Below, one piece after another: positions 22,325 through 34,302 of a stretch of DNA of 64,000 nucleotides (positions are counted from its first letter, which is position 1; every line of letters starts with the position of its first letter). Origin of the DNA: Alviniconcha marisindica (taxonomy: Eukaryota > Mollusca > Gastropoda > Provannidae); assembly GCA_018857735.1 (NCBI GenBank), contig JABMCL010000047.1:1554501-1618500 (forward strand), written 5' to 3'. Made by a program: the position numbers and the translations under genes. The notes under the pieces were generated by a model. That model did no database searches. It was not told the origin of the DNA and worked only from the letters and a program-made list of their open reading frames with translations.

Positions 22325-23761
22325 TGTGGCCTCTTATGAGCAATGTCTGAAAGAAATCATTTTATCTACATGTTATAGTAAATCCTTGCGCATACTGTAA
22401 CTGTACACATTGTTTTCCTTATTATATATTACTTATTAGATTGATTGGGAAATTTACAGATTACAAAAAATAACTGATACCTCTTGTTAACTTAGCTTAA
22501 ATGAGGGAACATATTTATACAATTATAGTACTTGGCAAACAAAGCAAAGGCCTGAAAAAGAAATAACATCATTTCCAATGAAGAGAAAACAACAACAACA
22601 ACAACAACAACAACACATACACACACACAGTCACACACACACACACACACCACCACCACCACCACCACCACCACCACCACAACCAACAAACTATCAATAT
22701 CACTGAGAAAGAAGGGGGGGGGGGGGAATGTATGCTAAACAAACAATTTCTTTGCTTGAAAGCTTACCTTGGAATAACATCAATATTCAAAACAAAACAA
22801 CAACAAAAATCTTCATTAACAGAATAAGCAGAACTTGCCACAGCTTCTGCATGAAAGCAACAACTAGAATTATACATTTTCTCCTGTCCTACTTAGGAAG
22901 AAATTGAGTGCATCATTCCAATATATATTATATACAAAGGAATACCACAAACATCATACAAATGAGGTTAAGACTAAGAGCTTGTACTGATAACTGAACA
23001 GTGTCAAAATTTATAACATTGTCTTTAGGCTACAGAAACTATAGCCCCCCCCCCCCCCACCCCCCACGACCATCTGGGCCGGAACAGTGTCATAATTTAT
23101 AACATTGGCTGCAGAAACCATACACCTACATTGACTACAGAAACCACAGCTTTTCCCCCAGGATCATCTGGGGCTGCAACAACCTGTCTTTAACACCCGA
23201 CCTGGGCCTGCCTTGCACTGGCCATTGCGCAAGTATCTGCCCCTGACAAATACTAAAATAGAGAGCTCTACAACTGTACAAGTCTGTTCTTTTTCTCTCC
23301 CCCCCCCCCCCCCCCCTTCAACCCACCAAAGTCACGCAGTGGTCAGTATTTTGACAGTGGTCACTCAACGGAAGAAGAAGGCTCCAAGGCCTAGAAGTCG
23401 CGCTCTGATCGTGGCTCTATTGCTTTCCTTCTGCTGCCAGTGACTGCCTCGCCAAAAGTTTGATCATTCATAAAGTCCAACACAACAAGACATCTAAAAA
23501 ATATAAATAAATAAGGTCTGCCTCACCATCACATCTTGGCTTAATAAAAACAAATCTGACTGTCTGCCTGACTAATATTAACAGAAGTTCAAAACGGTTT
23601 TAAACGTGACACTCAGCTAATCACAATTCACAGTCGCAGTTGTCAACTGCTATTTACTGGCGTTTTACTTTGGAATTATGATTACGACAAATCGTTCCAA
23701 TAATTCGACATAAAAACACGAGACAACACGTGAGACGGCAATATGTAAAACAATTACTCAC

Positions 23762-23880
23762 ATTTAAATAAAACAAATCCTTATCAACAGTTGTATCAGT
23801 GTTTAAACTCGATTTGAACCCGAAGAGCCAAAGAATCCGCCATGTTGTTTACAAACCGGTGACGGGGCAATATGTTCCTG
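23762..23880 (-). promoter_or_regulatory. Likely promoter, 5' UTR exon and short uORF of the CCDC24 gene
   Basis: On the minus strand a good donor (AAAT|GTGAGT, 23762/23761) could splice to the acceptor TTTCAG at 22352-22347, 22 bases ahead of the CCDC24 ATG. The putative exon contains ATGGCGGATTC at 23843 opening a 15-codon uORF that stops at 23796. The surrounding 23.6-24.1 kb is richer in CpG than the introns. This is inference from splice signals only; the transcription start is not located. Confidence 0.4.
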
Positions 23881-24111
23881 TAAGTAGTACAGGAACTTCC
23901 GGTTTGACTACCTACAATTTGTATACCCTTCAGTTCCATTCCACAAGCAGAACACTACAAATACGGATGATCTTCACAAATTTATGTGTTTTGAGCTTCG
24001 CATACAAACGATAGTAGTCTGACTGAACTGATATTTGAATAATTTGCTATTTCGGTACCCGTTTTATTTCCGTCGTCCCGGCCTCTCTCTGCGTCAGTCA
24101 TTGTATATTAT

Positions 24112-25535
24112 CGTCGGTGACCGTTTAAAACCTCGTAGAGTCATTTTTCCGCGGTTTTGAGAAAAACACAAAAAACTGTTTTAAAAATTCAGTTTTAATC
24201 GAAACATATCGAATTTTTAACACATGCACAATCGTAAGTACTTACCGTTTGTTGTTATGATTTTTCTTGGCGGAGAAAAAGACTGAGTAAGTTAAGGAAC
24301 AATTTTTGCTAGAACAGTGACTTGAAAACTGATACTCGTGCTTTCTATCCTTATCCATAATGAGCGGACTTACGAGGATTTATCGCATAATCAAAACATA
24401 CCACTTGAACGATCAGATGTAGTCAAAACAACCAGATTCTTTCCAGTAGTGACAAAAGCGCGGTTGCAAGCATGAACTCGTCTTTCAGCGGTGTATGATT
24501 TGACATCAAAACAATATTAACTAGGCCGCCGGCATGATTTTTTGCTACAAAAGGCAGACACATGGTTTTTGTACTAAACAGTTGGTCCAAATTGAGGATT
24601 TACGAGGATCTTATTTTTAGAAAATATTGTTATTAATCAGTGGAGATTAATAGTCAAAGGAAATAAAAAAACATCCTGAACACAGTAGTCCAAAAATAAA
24701 AGTGACACTCTACAACTACTGCCGGGTCGCTTTCTAGCAATTAAAAAACAAACAAACAACTGTGAACAAAATTAAACAGATTTGAAACAGTATGCCCTGT
24801 CCGGTTTATGACTGTAGTGTCCAAACAAAATTAGTTACGTTCGTTTCAAAGCGGCAAAGACGGCTGATGATTACCACCATGATCTATGTAGACTTTCGTC
24901 TCAGTGGAACCGTCTATAACGTCGAGGCCTCTTGATGTCTGAAATACTGCTAATAGTGGGAGTTCCTGAGAACGATACCTTTGACCGAGGTATCAGACTG
25001 GCTTGGCCTGCTACAATAAACTCAGACACTCGGTGGTGATTTCAAATAAATCAAATTCTGAATCAATCGCTTCTCAGTTTTGAGTAATTAAGCTGCACTA
25101 TCATTCATAATTTTAACATACTAATCTAGTCATCATACAGCTGCGTGCTAACATATCAGCTCTTTCCCGAACAGATTCCACATACGTCCTTCGCTCGAGA
25201 AGATGTCTTGATGAAGTGGAAAAACCTCGTAAGACGTAGTTTCCGGATATTTTGTTGCTCGCAAGTCGTCATAAGAGGTTTTCATCCGCCAAAACGTTAG
25301 CGAAAATACCTCGTTACTCGACTTACGTGTCATTTTGGTTCAGCCTCCCGCCACGAATGACTTACTGACGAGGTTTTACTAGTTATTTCTAACCCCGATT
25401 TCACCCAAAAGTATTTTCCCTAGTGTTCCGTGGTTTTCACAGGAGGTGTATAAATAAATTAGGTAGTCAAAAGCCGGTGTAAAAATCCGAAAACCGGGAA
25501 AAATTGAGTTACGAGGTTTTAATCGGTCACCGACG
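24112..25535. mobile_element. Non-autonomous TIR DNA transposon, 1.42 kb, TTAT target duplication
   Basis: Terminal inverted repeats of roughly 45 bp begin CGTCGGTGACCG at 24112 and, on the other strand, at 25535. Both continue (T/A)TTAAAACCTCGTA, then TTTTTCC and CGGTTTT with a few mismatches. The element is bracketed by TTAT at 24108-24111 and 25536-25539, a plausible 4-bp target site duplication. No long ORF lies inside, so it needs a transposase in trans. The hexamer CCTCGT/ACGAGG recurs at about 24131, 24372, 24602, 25225, 25309, 25368 and 25511, as expected for transposase-binding sites. It sits immediately upstream of the CCDC24 promoter region. Superfamily not assigned. Confidence 0.75.
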
Positions 25536-25546
25536 TTATGTAGTTT

Positions 25547-25649
25547 CAGATTTTTGTTTTGGGTTGAGCTGTAAATTGCGTTCTTTTGAACCTTTTATGT
25601 GTTTGGATCTTGTTTTAGAACGCTAGCAGTCATTCTTGTTTCAGATTAG
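25547..25649 (+). repeat. Single arm of the dispersed foldback repeat
   Basis: Reads CAGATTTTTGTTTTGGGTTG through TTATGTGTTTGGATCTTG to GCTAGCAGTCATTCTTG. Nearly identical, in reverse, to the ~95-bp unit tandemly repeated at 58.37-58.60 kb. Confidence 0.75.
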
Positions 25650-25707
25650 TCTCGGGGCACATTTTTCTCTTTCAGTGTGTAGCCCAGCTTTGTTGCCGGT
25701 TGTTGGT

Positions 25708-26192
<485 letters not shown>

Positions 26193-26193
<1 letters not shown>

Positions 26194-26293
26194 TAATAAT
26201 AATAATAAACTGAGTATTTTTAATGCGCAAAATCTTGTCCCTAGAGACTATTCTGCTGAAGCGCGCGCACGCACGCACGCACGCACCCACCCA

Positions 26294-26354
<61 letters not shown>

Positions 26355-26533
26355 ACTGACACACACACACACACACTGACACACACACTGACACGCACAC
26401 ACACTGACACACACACTGACACGCACACACACACTGACACACACACACACACACACACACACTGACACACACACACACTGACACACTACACACACCGTGC
26501 ACACACACACACACTGACACACACACACACACT

Positions 26534-26588
<55 letters not shown>

Positions 26589-26888
26589 ACACACACACAC
26601 ACACACACACTCAGTGACACAGTCACAGACTGAGATACGGGCAGCATGAGTAGCCTTGTACTGATCAAAGCCGGCAATACAAAATTTCAGTCTAACACTG
26701 ACTGACGCGGGGAGTAGTAAAACAAAAAACAACAACAAAAATTAATAATAATAATAATAAAAGTATTTTTAATGCGCAAAACTCCTTTGTCCCTAGAGAC
26801 TATCTCTAAGCGCGCGCACGCACGCACGCACACACTGACACGCACACGCACACATTCAGTGACACACTACACACTACACACACACACT

Positions 26889-26954
<66 letters not shown>

Positions 26955-27125
26955 GACACACCACACACACACACTGACACTCACACAGAGTCACAGACTG
27001 AGATACGGGCAGCATGAGTAGCCTTGTAGTCTACTGATCAAACCCTGAGCCGGCAATACAAAATTTCAGTCTAACACCGTAAGCTCAGTGACTGATGCGG
27101 GGACTGAGTCGTAAAACAAAACAAC
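26193..27125 (+). repeat. Tandem duplication with embedded CA arrays
   Basis: Unit 1 (about 26195-26740) and unit 2 (about 26741-27125) share an opening (TAATAATAATAA, AGTATTTTTAATGCGCAAAA, TGTCCCTAGAGACTAT, GCGCGCGCACGC), a variable CA/CACTGA array, and an end (CTGAGATACGGGCAGCATGA, GCCGGCAATACAAAATTTCA). In unit 2 the end segment carries several small insertions absent from unit 1. Confidence 0.8.
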
Positions 27126-27424
27126 ACACACACACACACACACGCCACTGACGAACACTACGCACAAGTAGAGGGAAGAGGAAAGACAGATCATAGTCAG
27201 TGTTGCTGCCGAAGCGGCCGCGGGGGTGACAAAACGTGCATCGCCGGAGTGGACCTTGCCGCGTCTCTCTCTGGGTGACAAAACGTGCAGGCAATGTATT
27301 CAACTTGACACACGGCTTGGTCACCTTGGTGACTGACAAAACGTACGGTGGTGACAAAACGTGCCGCCGGCAACACCGTCCGTACCCGCCTAGCCGAAGT
27401 CTCACTGAGTCTGGTTAGTACTGA

Positions 27425-28480
27425 GTAAACATGGTGCTTAACGTCCACAGAAACCATAAGGCTTATCGAGTTAGGGGGGGGGGGGGGGGGGGGGGGTATG
27501 GAGGGGGGGGGGGGGGGGAAGCGGAGGGAATTATATACCTATCGCGGCTACACTGTGACAGAATGATTGCTGCATTAAGCCGATGGGCAGCGATGAAAGC
27601 GGCCATTCATTTCAGTAATGTTTCAGTAGGAAGTGATGGACAAAGTCACAACTAGACAGTGTCCGCTGACAAACCACAACCCATCTAAAGAGAAACTGAG
27701 GAGAACCGAAGCGGTATCGAACCGGCCGAGGTTCTTCCGCTTCAGTACCGGCAGCCTAACGCCTTACCCGGCTAGGCCAAACTCGGCGGCTCAGGCCGCA
27801 ATCACTGGTTTGACTGAACCATGGAATTAAGTAAGTAAACATGGTGCGGCTTCAGTAACGTCCACAGAAACCATAAGGCTTGTTAGGGACGGGGAGAAGG
27901 GGGGGAAGGGGGTATGGAGGTGGGGGGGGAGAGGGAGATTATATACCTATCGCTACACTGTCACTACCAGAATGATTCCTGCATTAAGATGGGCAGCGAT
28001 GGAGCCGCCATTTTAATGTTTCAGTAGGAAGTGATGGACAAAGTCACAAGACAGTGTCCACAAACCACAACCTTTTTGAAGAGAAAGGAGAGCCGAAGCG
28101 GTATCGAACCGAGGTCCTAACGGGTTCACAGAAGCCTTCTGTAAGACTTACGGTAAGTAAACATGGTGCTTAACGTCCACAGAAACCATAAGGCTTATTA
28201 GGGACGGGGAGAAGGGGGGGGAAGGGGTATGGAGGTGGGGGGAGAGGGAGATTATATACCTATCGCTACACTGTCACCACCAGAATGACTTCTGCATTAA
28301 GATGGGCAGCGATGAGAGCCATTTTAATGTTTCAGTAGGAAGTGATGGACAAAGTCACAAGACAGTGTCCACAAACCACAACCTTTTTGAAGATAAGGGA
28401 GAGCCGAAGCGGTATCGAACCGCGGTCCTTCCGCTTACCAGCCTAACGCCTTACCGCTAGGCCAAACCGGCTCACGGGTT
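27425..28480 (-). repeat. Three-copy tandem array of a tRNA-derived SINE
   Basis: Three units in the same orientation: about 27425-27800, 27836-28150 and 28154-28480. On the minus strand each starts with a tRNA-like head containing A- and B-box-like sequences (TGGCCTAGCGGTAAGGCG and GGTTCGATACC in the right-hand copy, 28401-28474). A body with ATAGGTATATAATC and a G/C-rich tract follows, then an end with CTTATGGTTTC and CCATGTTTACTTAC. The middle copy has a deletion inside the tRNA-like head; the left copy has many micro-insertions. The head can pair GAGCCG with CGGCTC but is treated as a SINE promoter, not a functional tRNA. A truncated copy in the opposite orientation lies at about 52150-52384. 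Confidence 0.75.
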
Positions 28481-28499
28481 CACAGACATTAACAGCTGC

Positions 28500-31477
28500 T
28501 TATAAAGGGAGGTGACTCCGATGTGGAGCTCTCATTACAGGCCGCTGTCCAAACCAGAGCAGGTAGGCCATTCTTTTTCTCCTTCTTCCTCCGTAGAGCG
28601 ACATCCGTTATTATATCGAAGATTATGTCATTCACCGTTAGGGTTTTGCATGAAACGAGACCACGCAACAAATGTTGTTTTCTTATGATCAAATCAAATC
28701 ATGAGTGGACTGGGTCGTGATACATCTCGCAACTCTCTACCCCCCTCCCCCGGCCTGACCGCCTCCACCCAGTTCCCGCCCCTCCCCTGCCCCACTTCCC
28801 CGAACTGACACTAGTGACAGTGAACATGTATACAAACGGAGCACTAGGGCGAACCCCCCACCAGGTGTCCGCTGAGGTGCCATAATGATCAGCAATTTGA
28901 TCGAGGGCCCTCAACATGAAGAAGGAGAAGAAGATACTTCGACGACTACGTACAGACTCGGTGATTTTAGCAGTTCGGCATCGTGGCGATGATGATCAAA
29001 CTCCAAGCACTGGTTTACGACAAGTGCCGGAAAGCGATGCTCGGAGTGTGGATGATGATTTGGGTAAACCTGTACACTTTCATGGGTAATGTCCAAGGAG
29101 GCGGTCGGAAATTTATGGGACATTTTATGTCGCAGATCATCAGAATCATCCAAACAGGGTCATACGAAGCGAATAAACCCAAAATTTGCAACAGTGTCAA
29201 TGAGAAAGTGAGTTTTATTGTATTTGTGTCCTTCCTGCGTATGCTCCTTTCAGTCAGACATTTGATCTGATGATGATGATGATGATGAAGTGTTGCTTAA
29301 TGTCCTCAGATGTCAGCTGACATATTAGGGACAAGTTGTGACCAATGCCGAAGCACGGTTCAATAATTCTTTACGTCCACGGAAACCAGAAGGCTCGTTA
29401 GGACGGACAGATCAGGACGGCCACCTCGACTCTCACACAGCTCCCGAACTATGACATTTGATCTGGATCTAGTTTCTTCTTCTACCATCGGCCACAAAGC
29501 TGGCCATTACTGTCATTTTTAGTGCATGCTAGGTTATTTTGTTGTTTCCATAGTCCACTGAACTCCAACATGGACTACAGGTGCTTTAACGGGTGTATGT
29601 GATCTTTTTGCTTGCATATATATATGTAATGTATACACATGTCTCCCTGGATATTACCCTTTCCTGATTTTCAGGGTTGCATGAAAATTGACATGCAGGT
29701 TCATCAGCAGTTTTGTTGCAGAAATGGCCCCAGTGTTAGAGAACCAAAAGCCAAATAGCTCAGGACTGTACCATTTGTTTAAAAGCCTGTCCTTGTCACC
29801 TACTTGTACGAACTGACCGAGCGACCTGGACTGACTGCACAACCTAGTTACCCAGTGACTAGCCCCATATGACTATATGAGTTGGTGGACTACTTGAAGT
29901 ACTTCTTAATTATGCATGATTATAGTTAATAGTATGTACTGTGAGGTGGTAGGTCATCCACCTGCACCCCTTCATGAGGCATTGAAGGGTAGCGGCCTGA
30001 ATGAATAAATCTTCCATACCCATATCCATCTCAGTTCTCATCTCTCTCTCCCCTTCCCTTCCTCCTGCACAACCCTCCAAAGTGACAGAATCAGCAGTAT
30101 TTTTGAGTGGTCATGTAACAGGCAGAAAGAAAGAAGTAACTGATAAGAAAAAAATCTCTGTACTTGACAACACTAAAATCTGTGACCCTGTCAGTGCACA
30201 TGACCCCATTTGGCTTGAATGTGACTTTTGTTAGAGATAGCCGCAGTCACAATCATTGTCATCGATTCAGTTGCAAAACATTTTAATGAATAGATTCTGC
30301 CAGATATGCTTTTAAGTCTATATATATATTTGTGTTAATTTAAACAGGCTTGATTGTTGGTCTGCCTGCAGAGATTCAACTTTATATGACTCAGACTTTA
30401 TATTTTAAAATATACATCCATGCAGTCATCTGACCGACTGGTAACATGATTACGTGGTCACATGTTCTTTATCACAGCCCTTGCCTTCAAATTAGTCTTT
30501 ACGCCCCATGTCCTTCTCAGGCATGTGTGTGTGTGTGAGCCGGTGCACTTGTGCTCTTTATTGGCATTGTGCATGTGTGATCCTGTGTGTGTGTGTGTGC
30601 ATGTGTGCGCACAATCATGTGTCCATGTGTTTTTGCCATGTTTTGTATGAAAATGTTTGTTAATTTTTGTATGTTTTGTACACTTGTATACCATTGATTT
30701 GTATATTAAGGGTATTTGCGCATTGTATGTTTTGCTTTAAGCTGTAAAGCATTTTGAGTTTCCAAAAGTGCTCTATAAATTCCCTATTATTATAGTTATA
30801 GTTTATGGGTGTGGGTCTGTTAAAATAACTGTTTTTGATTGATCAGTTAAGAAAACAGTAAAGTAACATCATGGGATGTTAGCAACATACAAATTCTTGT
30901 TGTACATTAAGGAGAGTTGGTGGTGCAGAGCAAGAGTACCTGCTTGCGAAAGCATGATCAAATGTGGTCACCAAATGGATGGGGGACCGTCATGTGCTAG
31001 GCTTTATGCCTGCAGTGAGATTTCTCTGGAATCAAATTTTGTGCAGACTTTACAAAAGTCCTTCAGATGAGTACTTTCCACATGCACACACAACACACAC
31101 ACATACCCCCCCCCCCCCCCCCACCACCACCCCCACCACCACCACCACCACCACCCCCACCCCCACCCCCACCTTTAAGTGTCTCTCCCTCTCTGTGATG
31201 ACAGTTGGCCAAGGGTGTAATAAATAAACGACACCTTGTTTTATTTATTAACTCATCTTTGGAATCCCTTGAAAATTCTTGTCTTCAAAGCATTGCATGA
31301 GGGTCTCGTCACTGTGTCAATCCCTGTGCAGGGCTTCGGAAGATGAGGATCCTCTCTGAATTCCCAAGATGAGCTGAAAATAAAACAATCTTTAAATCTA
31401 TGTAACACAGTGGCATCCAAGGTGTGGTGGTAATGAGTACTTCAGAATACTAATTCTTACCTGTCTGTTTTCTCCAG
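28500..31477. other. Upstream/first-intron region of the TPMT-like gene
   Basis: No coding exon is visible. A donor-like CAG|GTAGGC at 28559-28564 could end a 5' non-coding exon of the downstream methyltransferase gene, whose translated exon begins after an acceptor at 31476-31477; this pairing is speculative. The stretch also holds a SINE fragment shared with 57.84 kb (about 28994-29060), a second SINE (29276-29450), TG tracts near 30525 and 30585, a poly-C/CCA tract (31107-31172) and LINE-like tails near 30480 and 30830. Confidence 0.4.
29276..29450 (+). repeat. SINE-like element with ATG-repeat end
   Basis: Begins with a (GAT)n tract and contains AATGTCCTCAGATGTCA, GGGACAAGTTGTGACCAATG, TTCTTTACGTCCACGGAAAC and CACCTCGACTCTCACACAG. 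An inverted copy lies at 37238-37400. The CGTCCACnGAAACC core also occurs in the 27.4-28.5 kb SINE array. Confidence 0.75.
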
Positions 31478-31513
31478 AGCTTTCCAGTGTACCGAAGGTG
31501 GCAGTCTTGCACA

Positions 31514-34263
31514 ATGGCCGAATCAGGAGACATCATAGAGAATGTACTAGAAAATGAGGAATGGCTCAGGCGATGGGATGTACATGCTATTGGCTTCCAC
31601 AATCAGCACATTCATCCGTATGTTTATTAGACTAACACCTACCTATGGTCTGTTATCTTCTGCTTCTTTTTTTTCTTCTTCTTTTTGTCCTCCATCTTTC
31701 TCTTCTCCTCCTTCTTTTGTTTCACTTCCTCCTAAACATTCATGGTCAACTGGATGACCATTACTGGTGTGGTGTAAAGTTCTGTAAGTAAAGGCATTGC
31801 AAGAACTAGATAGAAAGAATGAGAGAAAAAGGTAACAAGAAAGAAAAGTGAAAGACCGAAGAAGGATGGAGTTCTGTTCACTTGACACCTTTGGGATGAT
31901 GGTGTCCAGAGACAAGGAATCAACAACGATCTGTTGGGGTGGAGGGTAGGGGTGGAGATTGTTTCATTCTGGGAGAAAATCAGATCCAAACACGTAAAAG
32001 ATTCAAAAGAACACTTATTTATTATGACACAAACAACATGATGCAATTTTTTTTAGAGAAATCCCCTTCTTCAGGCCACAAAACGACACTTTAAAAACAA
32101 CAGTGAAACAGAGGTGAAGTAACTTATCTTTTTGTTGTTGTTGTGTTCAGCGCTTGCAGGAAGAATGTTGGCATGACAATCATTGTTTTTAGCTGTTTCA
32201 CTGTTATTGTTATGTGTCGTTTTGTGGCCTAAAGAAGGGGATTTCCCTGAAAATTTGCATCATGTTGTCTGTGTCATAATAAATAAGTGTTCTTTTGAAT
32301 CTTTTATGTGTTTGGATCTTATTTTAGAATGCTAGCAGTCATTCTTGTTTCATATTTTGTTGTTGTTGAGAAAATCAGTTCGGTCATTAGTCTTGTCATG
32401 TGGGTAGACCTCTTGAACCATGAGGCTGTGCCTTTGGTGGAGTTTAGGCACCTTGTATAAATTTACTTGAATGCCAGTAAACTGTAGGTGACTCAGATCT
32501 TTGTTGCTGTGTTCATGTGACGTCTTTTGAACACTAACCAAACACTAACAGACCCTTGTTTGTTGAACCTCCTGAACATCTTCACATATAACTTCATCTT
32601 GATCTCAGTGTCTGGGGTTCCAGCTGGGGACAGCTGACCATTGCCAGCCTTGCGGGGCAGTTCAATTCCTGGAACATCTCCCTAACACTTGAATCTTGTG
32701 GTGGCCATTGTGGATGGAATGGGCTGCTGTCCATTGGGTGGCTGTCACTTTGGCAACACCTGTCTGCTATTGTGGGGTCCCATAGGGTTGAGTGGAGTCA
32801 TCCTTTTCGTGTTTGTTTCATAAAATGGATTGTTTTATTAATAATTGTAATGGAGTGGAGTGGTAGAAGGACAGGACACAGGCAGCAGAGTCAGTCAAAA
32901 TGGAGACCACAGCAGGCGGTGACGGCAAACAGGCTTTATTCTACAGCAGCAGACAACTTTCTCAGCACACCCAAAATCCTCACGCGCACGCATAGATAAG
33001 AAAACTGCGCGGGCCGCAAAGAACACACGCTATCGCTACAATGAAATCGGCCCTCTGGACCACAAAATGGCTGACAATCGTGTTTCCTTGGCCCGCACAA
33101 ATACAGTTTCCTCAACAATAACTAAACTAATTAAAACATGAAAAACATCAAATGAAAGCTACAATTACAACCTTTTAAACCGTATAAACAAAATGTACAC
33201 ACATGACTTATTTAATTTACAACAAGAATGGGAAGCGTGGCTTGCACCTATCTATAAGCAGATTCGTACAACTAAATCACAACTAACACAATGTACAAAA
33301 TATAACTGTCGCTAAAACTTATATCAGAATAACGAGCACGCTCCCACGGTTAAAATGGTACATAACAATTACAATACAACGCTCTATAAGAGAAGCAAGA
33401 CACACTCAAAGACTAGTACTAAAACAATCGGTGCGAACTTTCGCCTGGGGCGCGTTATCTTAGTCGCAACAGCGCTGATAGTGATACCAAGTAGTCTATG
33501 AATACAACTTAGCTTCTACAGTACACAATACTTAATAAGTTAATTTCAACCCAAAATAAACACTAAACATGAAGTCAGCTAAGCAAAATACTATACGACA
33601 AAGCATTGATCGATACAGAATTACTTTCATCGAGTCAAAACAACGATTCACTACTATTCACTAGTACTACACAGAAAATGCGCCATGCAGACGACGGCTA
33701 TAAAAAGAATGGACCTAGAGAGGCATCGGCTACTGATTAAGCTCGACCCTGCGTCTAAATAAGATCTAAATAAACATTCTAAGATGCCAGATTATATTAC
33801 ACATGGCTTGGTGCATAAAAAGGACTAGGTAAACAAAGAGTAGGGTAAACAAACAAGCGGTCAAAATATTAAGGGAGTAAACAGATTTGAAAATGGCGCG
33901 CACCAGTGGCTATCGCCGGTCGGCTGTGTGAAGGCCATGTGGCGTTACGCACACGCAGCGCTTCAAAACAAAAGCGTCGTCTGCTCCAGTTCCCGGGTTA
34001 CTAACAGTACAGTAATGACTGAAATTGCATGGATCTGATAACCGGGGCGGGATTATTGTAAAAACGTACAAAGAGCACTTGCTCACATAATAATAATAAT
34101 GTACATTTATCATGCACTCATCAACACCCTGAGCGCTCACATGATACATATTAACCTAAATATGATATTCTATACACATGTAGAGCATAGTCCTACCAAA
34201 ACAATTTACATAAAGTATTATAAAAAAATAAAAAATAAAACACTACAAACACACACACACACA

Positions 34264-34302
<39 letters not shown>

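Noticed and set aside
28401..28474. tRNA gene on the minus strand
   Set aside because: A- and B-box-like sequences and a partial acceptor stem are present, but the sequence is embedded in a repeated SINE body and the anticodon arm is not convincing.
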